From the NCBI RefSeq assembly GCF_004307455.1, contig NZ_SEWX01000001.1, positions 1 through 64,000 on the forward strand: DNA of 64,000 nt, in the 5' to 3' direction. Shown here in pieces: positions 26,388 through 36,486 of this stretch (position 1 is its first letter; the number at the start of each line of letters is the position of its first letter). The notes under the pieces were generated by a model that saw only the letters and a list, made by a program, of their open reading frames with translations, did not search any database and was not told the DNA's origin. The position numbers and the translations under genes are program-made. Source of the DNA: Aquirufa nivalisilvae (GTDB lineage Bacteria > Bacteroidota > Bacteroidia > Cytophagales > Spirosomataceae).

Positions 26388-26702
26388 ATGAAAAAAGACA
26401 TTAAATTGCCGAGCATTGATCAATGCCCAGTGGACGACATCGTGTTCATCGAAGGAAAAGGAAATTACAGTATCGTATTCCTAAAAAACAAGAAACAAAT
26501 CACCATAGCCAAAACACTAAAGAAATTTGAATCTCAATTACGTATGAACCCATTTTTGCGGGCACATAAATCATACTTAGTCAATCGAGAGAATATTTCA
26601 GGTCAGAATTTCCAAGGTACCAATACTTTAACAACTATTTTGGGCAACGAAATTCCCATTTCTCGTCGAAAACTCGACTTAGTAAAAAAACATTTCGCAT
26701 AA
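26388..26702 (+). CDS. Orphan LytTR DNA-binding domain protein
   Basis: A 104-residue protein that is nothing but a LytTR domain: IVFIEGKGNYSIVFL (about 18-32), KTLKKFESQL, FLRAHKSYLVNRENI (about 56-70) and IPISRRKLDLVKKHF (about 89-103) are its conserved blocks. There is no receiver domain and no adjacent histidine kinase, so it may act without phosphorylation or respond to another input. It has a long repeat-containing upstream region and a terminator shared with the OmpA gene. Confidence 0.85.
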   Translation: MKKDIKLPSIDQCPVDDIVFIEGKGNYSIVFLKNKKQITIAKTLKKFESQLRMNPFLRAHKSYLVNRENISGQNFQGTNTLTTILGNEIPISRRKLDLVKKHFA

Positions 26703-26728
26703 AAAAAGGGCCTCAAATGAGGCCCTTT
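26701..26728 (-). terminator. Terminator between the LytTR and OmpA genes
   Basis: AAAGGGCCTC (26705-26714), AAAT loop, GAGGCCCTTT (26719-26728). The A-run 26701-26707 makes a T-run on the minus strand, so it best serves the OmpA gene; it may also stop the LytTR transcript. Confidence 0.8.
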
Positions 26729-26747
26729 CCTTTATAATCTAATTTGA

Positions 26748-27647
26748 TTACTTTCCTGATGGAGGAGCTAACAAATTGAAGAATTGATCTAACTTAGGAG
26801 TAACGATGATTTCAGTACGACGATTCATCTTACGTCCAGACTTGCTCTTGTTCTCAGCTTGTGGTTCAAACTCACCACGACCACCTGCAGTCATACGCTC
26901 AGGATCTACTGAGAATTTAGTTTGCAATAAACGAACAACTGAAGTAGCACGCTTAGCACTTAAATCCCAGTTATCTTTAATACAATCTGTAGAAATAGGT
27001 ACACTATCGGTATGTCCTTCAACTAAGATATCTAAATCTTTATGATCATTAACCACTTTAGCCACTTTAGCTAATACAGCTTCCGCTTTTGTGTTAATTA
27101 CTGAGCTTCCTGAAGCAAACATTAATTTATCAGAAATAGAGATATAAACTACACCTTTTTTCACTTCAACAGTTACATCTTCATCATTTACATCAGCCAA
27201 AGAACGCTTCAAGTTCATTACTAATGACAAATTGATGGAGTCCTTACGTTGAATAGTAGAGTTCAAATCCTTGATATACTTTCCTTGCTCATTCAAGGCA
27301 TCCAATGACTTACGGATACTTTCAGCACCTGATTTATTAATCACTGACAAATCAGACAAACGATCTAACAAATTAGTATTTGTTCTTTTCATGTAATCCA
27401 ATTGCTCTTGCAAGTTTTTCAATGAAGCAGTTCTTGCTTCTAACTCGGCATCTCTCTTTTTAATTTCAGCTTGTAAACTAGCTGTTAAAGATTGACAATC
27501 AGCAAGATCAGCTCTTGATTTGGCAAGCGATTGGTCACTACTAGCTTGTAGTTCTGTTAAACGTGATTGCAAATCAGCAATTTTCTTTTTGCTTGCACAA
27601 GAAAAGAAAAATGGCATCAGAGCGATTACTAAAAGTAATTTTTTCAT
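26748..27647 (-). CDS. OmpA-family lipoprotein with coiled coil
   Basis: A 299-residue lipoprotein: signal peptide with lipobox FFFSC (Cys about 17), a long coiled coil (about 22-130), and a C-terminal OmpA peptidoglycan-binding domain (about 165-285) with LMFASGSSVIN, EGHTDSVP and NWDLSAKRATSVVRLL. It should tether the outer membrane or another envelope part to the cell wall. It is monocistronic with its own -7 element and terminator. Confidence 0.92.
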   Translation of the reverse strand: MKKLLLVIALMPFFFSCASKKKIADLQSRLTELQASSDQSLAKSRADLADCQSLTASLQAEIKKRDAELEARTASLKNLQEQLDYMKRTNTNLLDRLSDLSVINKSGAESIRKSLDALNEQGKYIKDLNSTIQRKDSINLSLVMNLKRSLADVNDEDVTVEVKKGVVYISISDKLMFASGSSVINTKAEAVLAKVAKVVNDHKDLDILVEGHTDSVPISTDCIKDNWDLSAKRATSVVRLLQTKFSVDPERMTAGGRGEFEPQAENKSKSGRKMNRRTEIIVTPKLDQFFNLLAPPSGK

Positions 27648-27700
27648 AATGATGATTCGGTTTGGGGGTTAATGACTCAATGTTTAAAATATAATTGCCA

Positions 27701-27708
27701 CAAAAGTA
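27701..27708 (-). promoter_or_regulatory. -7 element of the OmpA lipoprotein gene
   Basis: Minus-strand TACTTTTG matches TAnnTTTG, 54 bp before the ATG. No -33 element at the right spacing. Confidence 0.5.
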
Positions 27709-27749
27709 TGAATGAAATCGCTAAATCTTGTCCTTATTAGTATTTTTTT

Positions 27750-29546
27750 TTAAAAAATATAGCCCATTTTAAGAATAGCAGCATCCGCAATTTTGCGTCT
27801 GGCCTCTTTCAAGTTTTTAGGATCTATTTTGGTAAAGCGCTTCAATCCCATTAACATAACGTTTAACTCATCTCCGGCAGCAAAACCAGTAATTACTTCT
27901 TTACCATGATGATGGACTTTGTCAACTGCTTCGTGCAAATATACCAATGCACATTCTTTAGCAATCTCATTGCTAGCCTCTCCAGATTGCTGAATTAATT
28001 TATCCACTCGAACTAAAACAGACTCCGCTACATAAATCTCAATCATCATATCAGCTAATGACATCAAAATTTCTTGTTCGTTCTCTATTTCAGTCGTGTA
28101 CTTCTGTAAGGCTCCTCCAGCCGACATCAACAAGGCCTTTTTCAAGTTCGCAATCACTTTATACTCTTTCCCAAAAACTCCATCTGGTACCGAAGTCGAA
28201 AAATCGGGTACACCCAATATCTCCTTCCCTACTGCCATAGCTGCCGTCATGATATCTAACTCACCTTTCATAGCACGTTTAATTACGGTGCCAACTGCTA
28301 ATAATCGGTTAATCTCATTGGTTCCTTCAAAAATACGGTTGATTCTAGAATCCCTATAAGCTCTATCCATGGGAGCCTCAGCTGAAAATCCCATTCCTCC
28401 GTAAATTTGAACTCCTTCATCTACTGAATAATCCAAGGTCTCCGAACCATGCACTTTCAACAATGCACATTCAATAGCAAATTGCTCTACTCCTTTTAAT
28501 TTGGCTTCAGAATCATTCATTCCGGCCGCTTTTAACTCCAAAATGGTATCATCAATGTTTTGCCCTACTCGGTAACAAGCTGATTCACTAGCATAATTTT
28601 TTACAATCATTTCAGCAATCTTATATTTGATGGCACCAAACTGATGTAAGGATTGGCCAAATTGTTTACGATCATTCGCGTATTGAACTGCTTGATCAAT
28701 AACTCGTTTTCCTGCCCCGATTACCGCTGCAGCTAATTTAATTCGACCAATATTTAGAATATTGACCGCTATTTTAAATCCGCCTTCACGTTTGAACAAT
28801 AAATTATCAACTGGCACAGGACAATCGTTAAAGAAGATTTGACGCGTAGAGCTACCCTTAATCCCCATTTTGCGCTCTTCCTCATTCATAGTAATTCCAC
28901 CAAAACTTTTCTCTACAATAAATGCAGTCAAGTTTTTATCATCAGCAATTTTGGCAAAAACAATAAAGACATCTGCAAATCCTCCATTGGTGATCCACAT
29001 CTTTTGACCAGTAATCAAATAATGCTTTCCATCTTCTGACAAAACAGCTTTAGATTTGGCTGCATTTGCATCTGAACCTGAATCTGGCTCGGTCAAACAA
29101 TAGGCAGCTTTCCACTCACCTGATGCCAACTTAGGTAAATAGTGTCTCTTTTGCTCCTCAGTACCATAATACAAAATGGGTAGTGTTCCAATACCTGTAT
29201 GAGCAGATAAGGCTACGGCAAATGAATGACCTGATCCGCAAGCCTCAGCCACTAACATGGAGGTATTAAAATCCATACCAAATCCACCATATTCCTCTGG
29301 CACAGATGTTCCCAATAAACCAAGATTTCCTGCCTTATCCATCATGTCCACCATGACTGAGCTATCTTTGGCACCATCCATTTCTTCCAAACGAGGCTGA
29401 ATCTCCGTTTTGATAAAGTCAATACATGTCTGACCTATCATCTTCTGCTCCTCTGAAAACTCTTCAGGAATAAATAACTCTTCAGGCAAGAGTGGACGAA
29501 TTAAAAACTCTCCCCCTTTCATTGTTTTATTCGTAGGCATGGTCAT
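27750..29546 (-). CDS. Acyl-CoA dehydrogenase
   Basis: FAD enzyme of fatty-acid beta-oxidation, about 598 residues, in the long class with an extra C-terminal region like very-long-chain enzymes. Blocks: TEPDSGSDA and GQKMWITNG (FAD/substrate), ANDRKQFGQ, IYGGMGFSAEAPMDRAYRD, and RIFEGTNEI with the expected catalytic Glu. Start is either ATG at 29546 or 29540 (MTMPTNKT); a TTG at 29582 is less likely. It follows a MarR gene by about 55 bp. In many relatives hydroxyacyl-CoA dehydrogenase and thiolase genes lie between these two; here they are absent. Confidence 0.92.
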   Translation of the reverse strand: MTMPTNKTMKGGEFLIRPLLPEELFIPEEFSEEQKMIGQTCIDFIKTEIQPRLEEMDGAKDSSVMVDMMDKAGNLGLLGTSVPEEYGGFGMDFNTSMLVAEACGSGHSFAVALSAHTGIGTLPILYYGTEEQKRHYLPKLASGEWKAAYCLTEPDSGSDANAAKSKAVLSEDGKHYLITGQKMWITNGGFADVFIVFAKIADDKNLTAFIVEKSFGGITMNEEERKMGIKGSSTRQIFFNDCPVPVDNLLFKREGGFKIAVNILNIGRIKLAAAVIGAGKRVIDQAVQYANDRKQFGQSLHQFGAIKYKIAEMIVKNYASESACYRVGQNIDDTILELKAAGMNDSEAKLKGVEQFAIECALLKVHGSETLDYSVDEGVQIYGGMGFSAEAPMDRAYRDSRINRIFEGTNEINRLLAVGTVIKRAMKGELDIMTAAMAVGKEILGVPDFSTSVPDGVFGKEYKVIANLKKALLMSAGGALQKYTTEIENEQEILMSLADMMIEIYVAESVLVRVDKLIQQSGEASNEIAKECALVYLHEAVDKVHHHGKEVITGFAAGDELNVMLMGLKRFTKIDPKNLKEARRKIADAAILKMGYIF

Positions 29547-29601
29547 TGAATTTAAATGTTGATGAAATGTAATGTTATTCAATAGTTGTTGATGAGTGTA
29601 A

Positions 29602-30060
29602 TTATGATTTTTGATTCAATGTTTGAAGAATTTCAGTGGCATCTTCTTCTAAAAACTGATTAATGGATTGTATTACTTTAAAGAACTCCTGGGATTGCTC
29701 TGAACCAATTCGTTCAAATAACTTCTCATTAAATAATATAACACCTTGTTTAGCCACATCTCTTTTCTTCTTTCCCAAATCGGTTAAGAATATCTTTACA
29801 ACGCGCTTGTCGGCATAATTAGTCTCTCGCCGTATCCATTTTTTATCTTCTAAGGTTTTCAGCATTCGCGTCAAACTTCTAGCTTCCAGTCCCAATGCAG
29901 GTGCAATTTTAGTAGCAGGAGTTCCATCTTTATCTATATGTAATAAAACATAACCTATTGCCATGGACATATCAAATTGTGCGGCATAGGTGTTATACAT
30001 CCGGCTGATGGCATACCAGGCTGATTTAATTTGGAAATCAAAGGTACTTTCTGCTTTCAT
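29602..30060 (-). CDS. MarR-family transcriptional regulator
   Basis: A 152-residue winged-helix repressor from the ATG at 30060 (a TTG two codons earlier is possible). The recognition region ATKIAPALGLEARSLTRMLKTLEDKKWIRRE (about 52-82) and the wing DKRVVKIFLTDLGKK are clear. Its position before an acyl-CoA dehydrogenase suggests control of fatty-acid degradation, perhaps with acyl-CoA as ligand. A perfect palindrome over its promoter region is the likely operator. Confidence 0.9.
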   Translation of the reverse strand: MKAESTFDFQIKSAWYAISRMYNTYAAQFDMSMAIGYVLLHIDKDGTPATKIAPALGLEARSLTRMLKTLEDKKWIRRETNYADKRVVKIFLTDLGKKKRDVAKQGVILFNEKLFERIGSEQSQEFFKVIQSINQFLEEDATEILQTLNQKS

Positions 30061-30078
30061 AATCAAGGAATTAATTTA

Positions 30079-30092
30079 GTATGCTTGCATAC
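30079..30092. promoter_or_regulatory. Palindrome, probable MarR operator
   Basis: GTATGC-TT-GCATAC is a perfect 14-bp inverted repeat 19 bp before the MarR ATG, overlapping the expected core promoter (TTTG at 30111-30114 on the minus strand). Its 10-bp core recurs inside the neighbouring terminator. Confidence 0.55.
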
Positions 30093-30111
30093 CATTATGT
30101 AAAAATGAGAC

Positions 30112-30142
30112 AAAAAAAAATAGGATGCAAGCATCCTATTTT
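30112..30142 (-). terminator. Terminator of the atpDC-lipoprotein operon with operator core
   Basis: AAAATAGGATGC (30117-30128), AA, GCATCCTATTTT (30131-30142), followed on the minus strand by nine T. The stem centre ATGCAAGCAT (30125-30134) equals the MarR palindrome core, 44 bp away centre to centre. Confidence 0.8.
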
Positions 30143-30164
30143 CAAAATTCCTAAATATTTCTGA

Positions 30165-30701
30165 TTATCTCACACGATTACCTCGCATTCTTTTACTATT
30201 CACCTTCAAACCTGAGAATGAAGACTTCATAATCATCAGACGAACCTTCTTTTTATTGTAGAGTAAATATTTGTTTCCATCGTAATTCAATCGAGAGAAA
30301 GTGGGACTTCCTGCATCGTCTACCAATTGATAATAGTACTCTCCTCTTTCTCCAACAACTGGACCGAAGTGCAAACTTTTTTCTTCGCCAGCTCCTGCTT
30401 CAAAGGAAATTAATAATTGATCATTGGCTTGTTTCACTAAAACACCAGGTGTCTGTTGCTCCAATGTTACACGATTGATTGACTTACCATTGATTAAAAT
30501 AATCTTACCTGATTTAACATTGGCATCAGATGCATTCAATTCTCTCTCTAGAAAAAGGGCATTGTCATTGTAAAACTGAATCTTCTCTAAGGGAAGTTGA
30601 TTTTCTTTGATTAAAGTCATCAAAGAACCAGTCAAATAAGCTTGTTGCGAACAACTACTAAATAGGACTACAGCAAACAAAACAATGGCTAAGTTTTTCA
30701 T
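30165..30701 (-). CDS. Hypothetical lipoprotein
   Basis: A 178-residue protein from the ATG at 30701 (MKNLAIVLF), 4 bp after the atpC stop, so cotranscribed with atpDC. It has a lipoprotein signal ending LFSSC (Cys about 17), then a beta-rich domain and a very basic C-terminus. I recognise no family for certain. Its place at the end of the ATP synthase unit may be chance. Confidence 0.7.
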   Translation of the reverse strand: MKNLAIVLFAVVLFSSCSQQAYLTGSLMTLIKENQLPLEKIQFYNDNALFLERELNASDANVKSGKIILINGKSINRVTLEQQTPGVLVKQANDQLLISFEAGAGEEKSLHFGPVVGERGEYYYQLVDDAGSPTFSRLNYDGNKYLLYNKKKVRLMIMKSSFSGLKVNSKRMRGNRVR

Positions 30702-30705
30702 GGAA

Positions 30706-30936
30706 TTAATTAACGCCTTCTGCAAGGATAAGCACTTTATTATTTAATACTTCCACAACTCCTCCCTCAATTTCAAATGATTCTTTGTCGGCAGTTAATA
30801 ACCCTTTTTTCAAAGTACTTACTAAAGCTGCGTGATCATTCAAAATTTGAAAGGAACCATTAACGCCAGGTAAAGTCACCACAGAAGCTTCTGCGGAAAA
30901 CACTTTACGGTCGGGTGTAATAATTTCTACAAACAT
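30706..30936 (-). CDS. atpC: F1 ATP synthase epsilon subunit, short form
   Basis: Only 76 residues: the N-terminal beta-sandwich (MFVEIITPDRKVFSAEASVVTLPG, DHAALVSTLKKG, EGGVVEVLNNKVLILAE) without the C-terminal helical hairpin that inhibits ATP hydrolysis in E. coli. This short form is usual in Bacteroidota. It sits 9 bp after atpD. Confidence 0.93.
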   Translation of the reverse strand: MFVEIITPDRKVFSAEASVVTLPGVNGSFQILNDHAALVSTLKKGLLTADKESFEIEGGVVEVLNNKVLILAEGVN

Positions 30937-30945
30937 ATCTATTTT

Positions 30946-32484
<1,539 letters not shown>

Positions 32485-32534
32485 TTAAAAACTAAGAATT
32501 GTTATTGAATCGAATGCTATTGACATTCGGATTG

Positions 32535-32566
32535 CAAAATTAGTCGGTAAATTCCAATTAGCAAAA
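32535..32566 (-). promoter_or_regulatory. atpDC promoter
   Basis: Minus-strand TTTTG (32562-32566), 19 bp, TAATTTTG (32535-32542): consensus at both elements. Confidence 0.8.
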
Positions 32567-32680
32567 CCGAAGTTTGTATTTTTTTGCTATTTTTTGTCGA
32601 TATCCGCCCTTTTCTTTGAATGAATTAAAGTTTATGCAGAAATTTACGTTATAGACACATTGCCTATTTTTTCCCCGAAC

Positions 32681-34885
32681 ATGAAACAACGAACTGATCA
32701 AATACCTACCATCTGGTTTATCATTTCTTCCTTGCTTGGCACCATTTGCCTTGGAATATACGTTTGGGGCGGAATAGAGGGCTTGACCTGGAAAGAAGTC
32801 AGTGAGTTAATCCCTCAGACTGTCGCCCTATTCCCAGAATCCCAAAATCAAATTCAATCCTCCATTTTCCTAATTCGTCAACATTACTATGTTCAATCAA
32901 TAGCACCTGATTTATGGCCAATTATGGTTGGATCTATTTTCGGGCTTGCAGGATTGATCATGCTTGGACAATTCATCCAGGTTTGGGCTAAAATCTCCAA
33001 GCGACAAATCACATTGGGACTTTTACTTTGGTGTGGGATCCTAGTTTGGAGAAATATAGATTTGACCCTGAATGAATGGTTTAACTTTTTACATGGTCCT
33101 TGGGTATTACTAGCCTGCTTATCCACAGGAATACTAACTATTATATGTAGCTCTTCAATCCCTACCTTCCTTTTAGAAATTTCACATAGCCCCGACAAGG
33201 CGTCCAGCCAAAAAAAGTTCTTTGGATTCATCCTATTTTATGGGGTAAACCTTATTTTGAGTTCGGGAAACCTGTGGAACTTTTGGTCTTCTACTTTGTT
33301 TATCCCAGCATTTATTGTCTTTGAAATCAGTGTTGCTCTTGGAATGTTTCAAAGTCTTCGTTTTAAAGACAAATCCCAGCAAAAACTATTGAGAGCCTTA
33401 TTCTTACTTAGCCATTCTGTACTAATCCCTTTTGTATGGAATAACAATGAAGTAGGCATACATGCCATAGAAAGTTGGACTATCATGACTCACCTTGCCA
33501 TGGTATTACTTTTTCCATTATTTCTTTGGACTAACTTCAAAGAACCCATTCAGGAAAACTTGGCCATTTTTAAAGTTGTCCACAAGGCTCATTTTGTTCC
33601 AATTTACCTCATTCAAATTGGAATTTTTATACTTTGTGTTTCTTGGGTCTTTGCTCGACAAGCCACTGCATGGCACCAAATTGTGGCTGCTTATTATAAT
33701 GAGCAAGGCGATATAGAACATTTTGCTGGAGATCGATTTATGGAGGAATTGGCTTATAAAAATGCCATGATTCACAGCAAATTAAATCAAAAAAGCAATT
33801 TGAGTTTGGCTAGAATGTCGCAGGAAGTTGGTGATGTTGAGAAACAAGCCTATTATTTACAAACCAGTCAAATTAAACATCCAGAGGAGAAAAACTTTGT
33901 GGCGCTTGCTAATATATATGGCAATGAAAACCAATGGTTTGAATCTTTATTTACTCTTAAGAAAGCACATCAGCTATTTCCAGAAAGTCCTCAAATCGCC
34001 ACTCAATTAAGTAGGGTATATGAACAAATCAAACAAATTGATTCAGCTGCTTACTACTTAGTACTTGCCAAGGAATTAGCACCTCAAAGCACAATTGCTT
34101 GGGCAAATCTACTGTATTTCGATGTTCGTCATGGCAGTAAGCTAGTAAACATGGAAGAGGTCAAAAGCTGGAGTTCAAGTCCAGATCGAGCCGTGAAGAG
34201 CAATATATTAGCCAAAGTGTGGCAAAATAAACAAGCATTACCAGAGAACTTCACACATGAAGCATTTGATGTTCAACTCGATGTAAGAGATTTTGCTTTA
34301 CTCTACAATAGTAGTCTTTATTTCAAGGGGCAGTCGATCATTTATCCCATTCAAACATGGCTAAAAGACCCGAATTGGTTACAGAAATTCCCTGAAATAA
34401 CCTTCCTAGATGCTTGGCAAGATTTTTATCACCAGCAACCTTTGAGGGCGTTAAATAAATTGGATTTGCTTATTCAAAAGGAAAATGAATCAAAGGCACA
34501 AGTTTACCGCCTCCTATTACAACATTGGAAACAGCAATTACTGGCAGTGAAAGCAAAAGTTCAATTGGAAAACCTGGCACAAGCTAGAGCAGCTATTCAA
34601 TCCTATCCATTTAGTGTAGGCATTCTACAACAAGCCCTTCCCATTTTACATCAAGCAAATAAGCACCAAGAAGCCTATCAAGCAAGTTTAGCAGCCGTAC
34701 AATGGAATGAAGAATTAGCTGAGTTTTACCCTATATATATATTGGAGGCATTCCAACAAGGAGAAATAAGCTACGCAGAAGACGCAATTAATCGTCTAAA
34801 AAAATTAGATCCTACTCTATTCCAAACCCAAGCTTCCTCTTTTGCACAGGCTAAAGAAAAGGCAGTAAATAGGCAGAAGTTTTAG
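32681..34885 (+). CDS. Membrane protein with C-terminal TPR region
   Basis: A 734-residue protein from the ATG at 32681 (a TTG at 32660 would add 7 residues). The first 330 residues contain about nine hydrophobic helices; the rest is a soluble stretch of helical repeats that look like tetratricopeptides (for example the segments around YGNENQWFESLFTLKKAHQLFPESP and QIDSAAYYLVLAKELAP). I do not recognise a named family; it resembles the TPR-plus-membrane proteins annotated in Cytophagales. A scaffold role in the envelope is a guess. Confidence 0.65.
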   Translation: MKQRTDQIPTIWFIISSLLGTICLGIYVWGGIEGLTWKEVSELIPQTVALFPESQNQIQSSIFLIRQHYYVQSIAPDLWPIMVGSIFGLAGLIMLGQFIQVWAKISKRQITLGLLLWCGILVWRNIDLTLNEWFNFLHGPWVLLACLSTGILTIICSSSIPTFLLEISHSPDKASSQKKFFGFILFYGVNLILSSGNLWNFWSSTLFIPAFIVFEISVALGMFQSLRFKDKSQQKLLRALFLLSHSVLIPFVWNNNEVGIHAIESWTIMTHLAMVLLFPLFLWTNFKEPIQENLAIFKVVHKAHFVPIYLIQIGIFILCVSWVFARQATAWHQIVAAYYNEQGDIEHFAGDRFMEELAYKNAMIHSKLNQKSNLSLARMSQEVGDVEKQAYYLQTSQIKHPEEKNFVALANIYGNENQWFESLFTLKKAHQLFPESPQIATQLSRVYEQIKQIDSAAYYLVLAKELAPQSTIAWANLLYFDVRHGSKLVNMEEVKSWSSSPDRAVKSNILAKVWQNKQALPENFTHEAFDVQLDVRDFALLYNSSLYFKGQSIIYPIQTWLKDPNWLQKFPEITFLDAWQDFYHQQPLRALNKLDLLIQKENESKAQVYRLLLQHWKQQLLAVKAKVQLENLAQARAAIQSYPFSVGILQQALPILHQANKHQEAYQASLAAVQWNEELAEFYPIYILEAFQQGEISYAEDAINRLKKLDPTLFQTQASSFAQAKEKAVNRQKF

Positions 34886-34892
34886 TCAATGT

Positions 34893-34970
34893 AGAATGTA
34901 AAATGTAGAATTTAAATAGTTCCAAAATTCATGCTTCATTCTACATTCTTCATTCTACATTTTACATTCT
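34893..34970. repeat. Heptad-repeat hairpin between the TPR gene and rpsJ
   Basis: The 19 bp 34893-34911 are a perfect inverted repeat of 34952-34970. On both arms the sequence runs in 7-bp units AATGTAG, AATGTAA, AATGTAG; the right arm extends to six units in reverse complement (34929-34970). It lies just before the rpsJ promoter. Confidence 0.7.
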
Positions 34971-34978
34971 CTCACCTC

Positions 34979-35009
34979 TTTGCTAGTTTAAAAATTTGAC
35001 TTACCTTTG
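34979..35009 (+). promoter_or_regulatory. rpsJ promoter
   Basis: TTTG (34979-34982), 19 bp, TACCTTTG (35002-35009). The leader to the ATG at 35078 is about 60 nt. Confidence 0.8.
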
Positions 35010-35077
35010 CGTTGAATATTATGGGGAACGGAGTAAATGGTTCTTTCGCTTCCTATTCACTTAATGAACCAAACAAT

Positions 35078-35383
35078 ATGAATCAAAAAATTCGCATCAA
35101 GTTGAAATCTTTCGACCATTCATTGGTTGACAAGTCAGCTGAGAAAATCGTTAAGGCGGTTAAAGCTACAGGAGCAGTTGTTTCTGGCCCTATCCCACTT
35201 CCTACTAAAGTTGAGAAATTCACTGTTTTGCGTTCACCACACGTGAACAAAAAAGCACGTGAGCAATTCCAATTATGCACTTACAAGCGTTTAATTGACA
35301 TTTTCTCTTCTTCAGCTAAGACTGTGGACGCGTTGATGAAATTGGAATTACCATCAGGAGTTGATGTTGAAATCAAAGTTTAA
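35078..35383 (+). CDS. rpsJ: 30S ribosomal protein S10
   Basis: A 101-residue S10 ([53 protein letters not shown]). Start at 35078 gives the family length; in-frame starts upstream (ATG at 35021) would add about 19 unconserved residues. S10 also acts as NusE in antitermination. It is monocistronic with its own promoter and terminator, cut off from rplC-rplD-rplW that normally follow. Confidence 0.96.
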   Translation: MNQKIRIKLKSFDHSLVDKSAEKIVKAVKATGAVVSGPIPLPTKVEKFTVLRSPHVNKKAREQFQLCTYKRLIDIFSSSAKTVDALMKLELPSGVDVEIKV

Positions 35384-35405
35384 TGATTTCGAGTTCCACC
35401 AAAAG

Positions 35406-35437
35406 AAGGTCTTTGTAGCAATGCAGAGACCTTTTTT
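35406..35437 (+). terminator. rpsJ terminator
   Basis: AAGGTCT (35406-35412), a 14-nt partly paired loop, AGACCTT (35427-35433) and a T-run. Confidence 0.8.
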
Positions 35438-35523
35438 AATTGTAAATGGTGAATGATAAATGATAAACGGAGGTAATATTTAGCTTCAAAATATTTACAA
35501 TTTACCATTCACCATTTACAATT
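35438..35523. repeat. Heptad-repeat hairpin between rpsJ and the glycosyltransferase gene
   Basis: 35438-35461 and 35500-35523 are inverted repeats matching at 23 of 24 positions. The left arm runs in 7-bp units AATGGTG, AATGATA, AATGATA. The right arm covers the last codons and stop of the glycosyltransferase gene. Confidence 0.7.
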
Positions 35524-36292
35524 GATTTCCTGCTTTTTTCTCTGAATTGAACAATTGAAAAATTTTGCGAACGGGCTTTAGGAATAAAGTAAAAAAGTAT
35601 GGTTGAAGTCCATTATCTTTCCAAGCTTGTCGATCTTCTCGATTAGCCACCAATCGATGTTTCCATGAGGCGGTACTGGTACCTCCATTGCGCATTGTCA
35701 TTAGTGTTTTAGGCAAATATGCGGCCGATTTTTTGGCTTTATATAAAGCTCTCAACATCCAATCATAATCCCCGGCACAAGTAAAGTCGGTCCGAAAAGG
35801 CCCAATTTCATCATAGACCGATTTTTTGGCATAAAAGGACAAATGAGGAGGCATCCAACCCCACAACCAATTGTTGCGTTGGTATTCTCCGGCCGACCAA
35901 AACCGAACTAATGCTCCGCTGATTGGATCGATGAACTGTATATCACCATATACTGTATCCGTACCATTTTTTTGAAAACAAGTAACTACAGAGGAAATAA
36001 CATCGTTTGCTGGATAAAAATCATCTGCACCAATCATCCCAATGATATCTCCTGTCACACGAGCCAATCCTTTATTCATGGCATCGTAAATTCCTTGATC
36101 TTTTTCCGATATGTAATGAATTCTACCTTCATATTCCTTTAAAATGGCAAGGCTGTCATCTTTAGAACCGCCATCAATGACCCAATATTCTAGATTAGGA
36201 TAATCTTGAGCTAATACACTCTCGATGGTTTGTCGGAGCGTAGCCGCAGACTGATAACAAACGGTAATGATGGAAACCTTGGGTGAATTCAT
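35516..36292 (-). CDS. Family 2 glycosyltransferase
   Basis: A 258-residue GT-A fold transferase from the ATG at 36292 (a GTG three codons upstream is possible). VSIITVCYQSAATLRQTIESVLAQDYPNLE (about 5-34), IDGGSKDDS, NKGLARVTGDIIGMIGADDFY (with the acidic metal site) and FTCAGDYDWMLR are typical. The likely substrate is a nucleotide sugar for surface polysaccharide. No polysaccharide cluster is adjacent. Its stop codon lies inside the heptad-repeat hairpin. Confidence 0.9.
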   Translation of the reverse strand: MNSPKVSIITVCYQSAATLRQTIESVLAQDYPNLEYWVIDGGSKDDSLAILKEYEGRIHYISEKDQGIYDAMNKGLARVTGDIIGMIGADDFYPANDVISSVVTCFQKNGTDTVYGDIQFIDPISGALVRFWSAGEYQRNNWLWGWMPPHLSFYAKKSVYDEIGPFRTDFTCAGDYDWMLRALYKAKKSAAYLPKTLMTMRNGGTSTASWKHRLVANREDRQAWKDNGLQPYFFTLFLKPVRKIFQLFNSEKKAGNQL

Positions 36293-36486
36293 AGATTCCA
36301 CAAAGATAGAGATTGTCGGAAGAAATTGGGAATTATTGAATTCTGATGAGAGAATAATGGGAATTCATCCAAGCCATTACCATGAATTAATTAAATAATT
36401 GGAACATTCGTCGGATTATTGATTTTAAGCTGATTTAGAGCAATTTGGCAATCCGCAGAAAATTAACAAAGGCATATTGCATATTC

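Noticed and set aside
35012-35077. N-terminal extension of S10
   Set aside because: It would start at or near the predicted transcription start and the extra residues do not match the S10 family.
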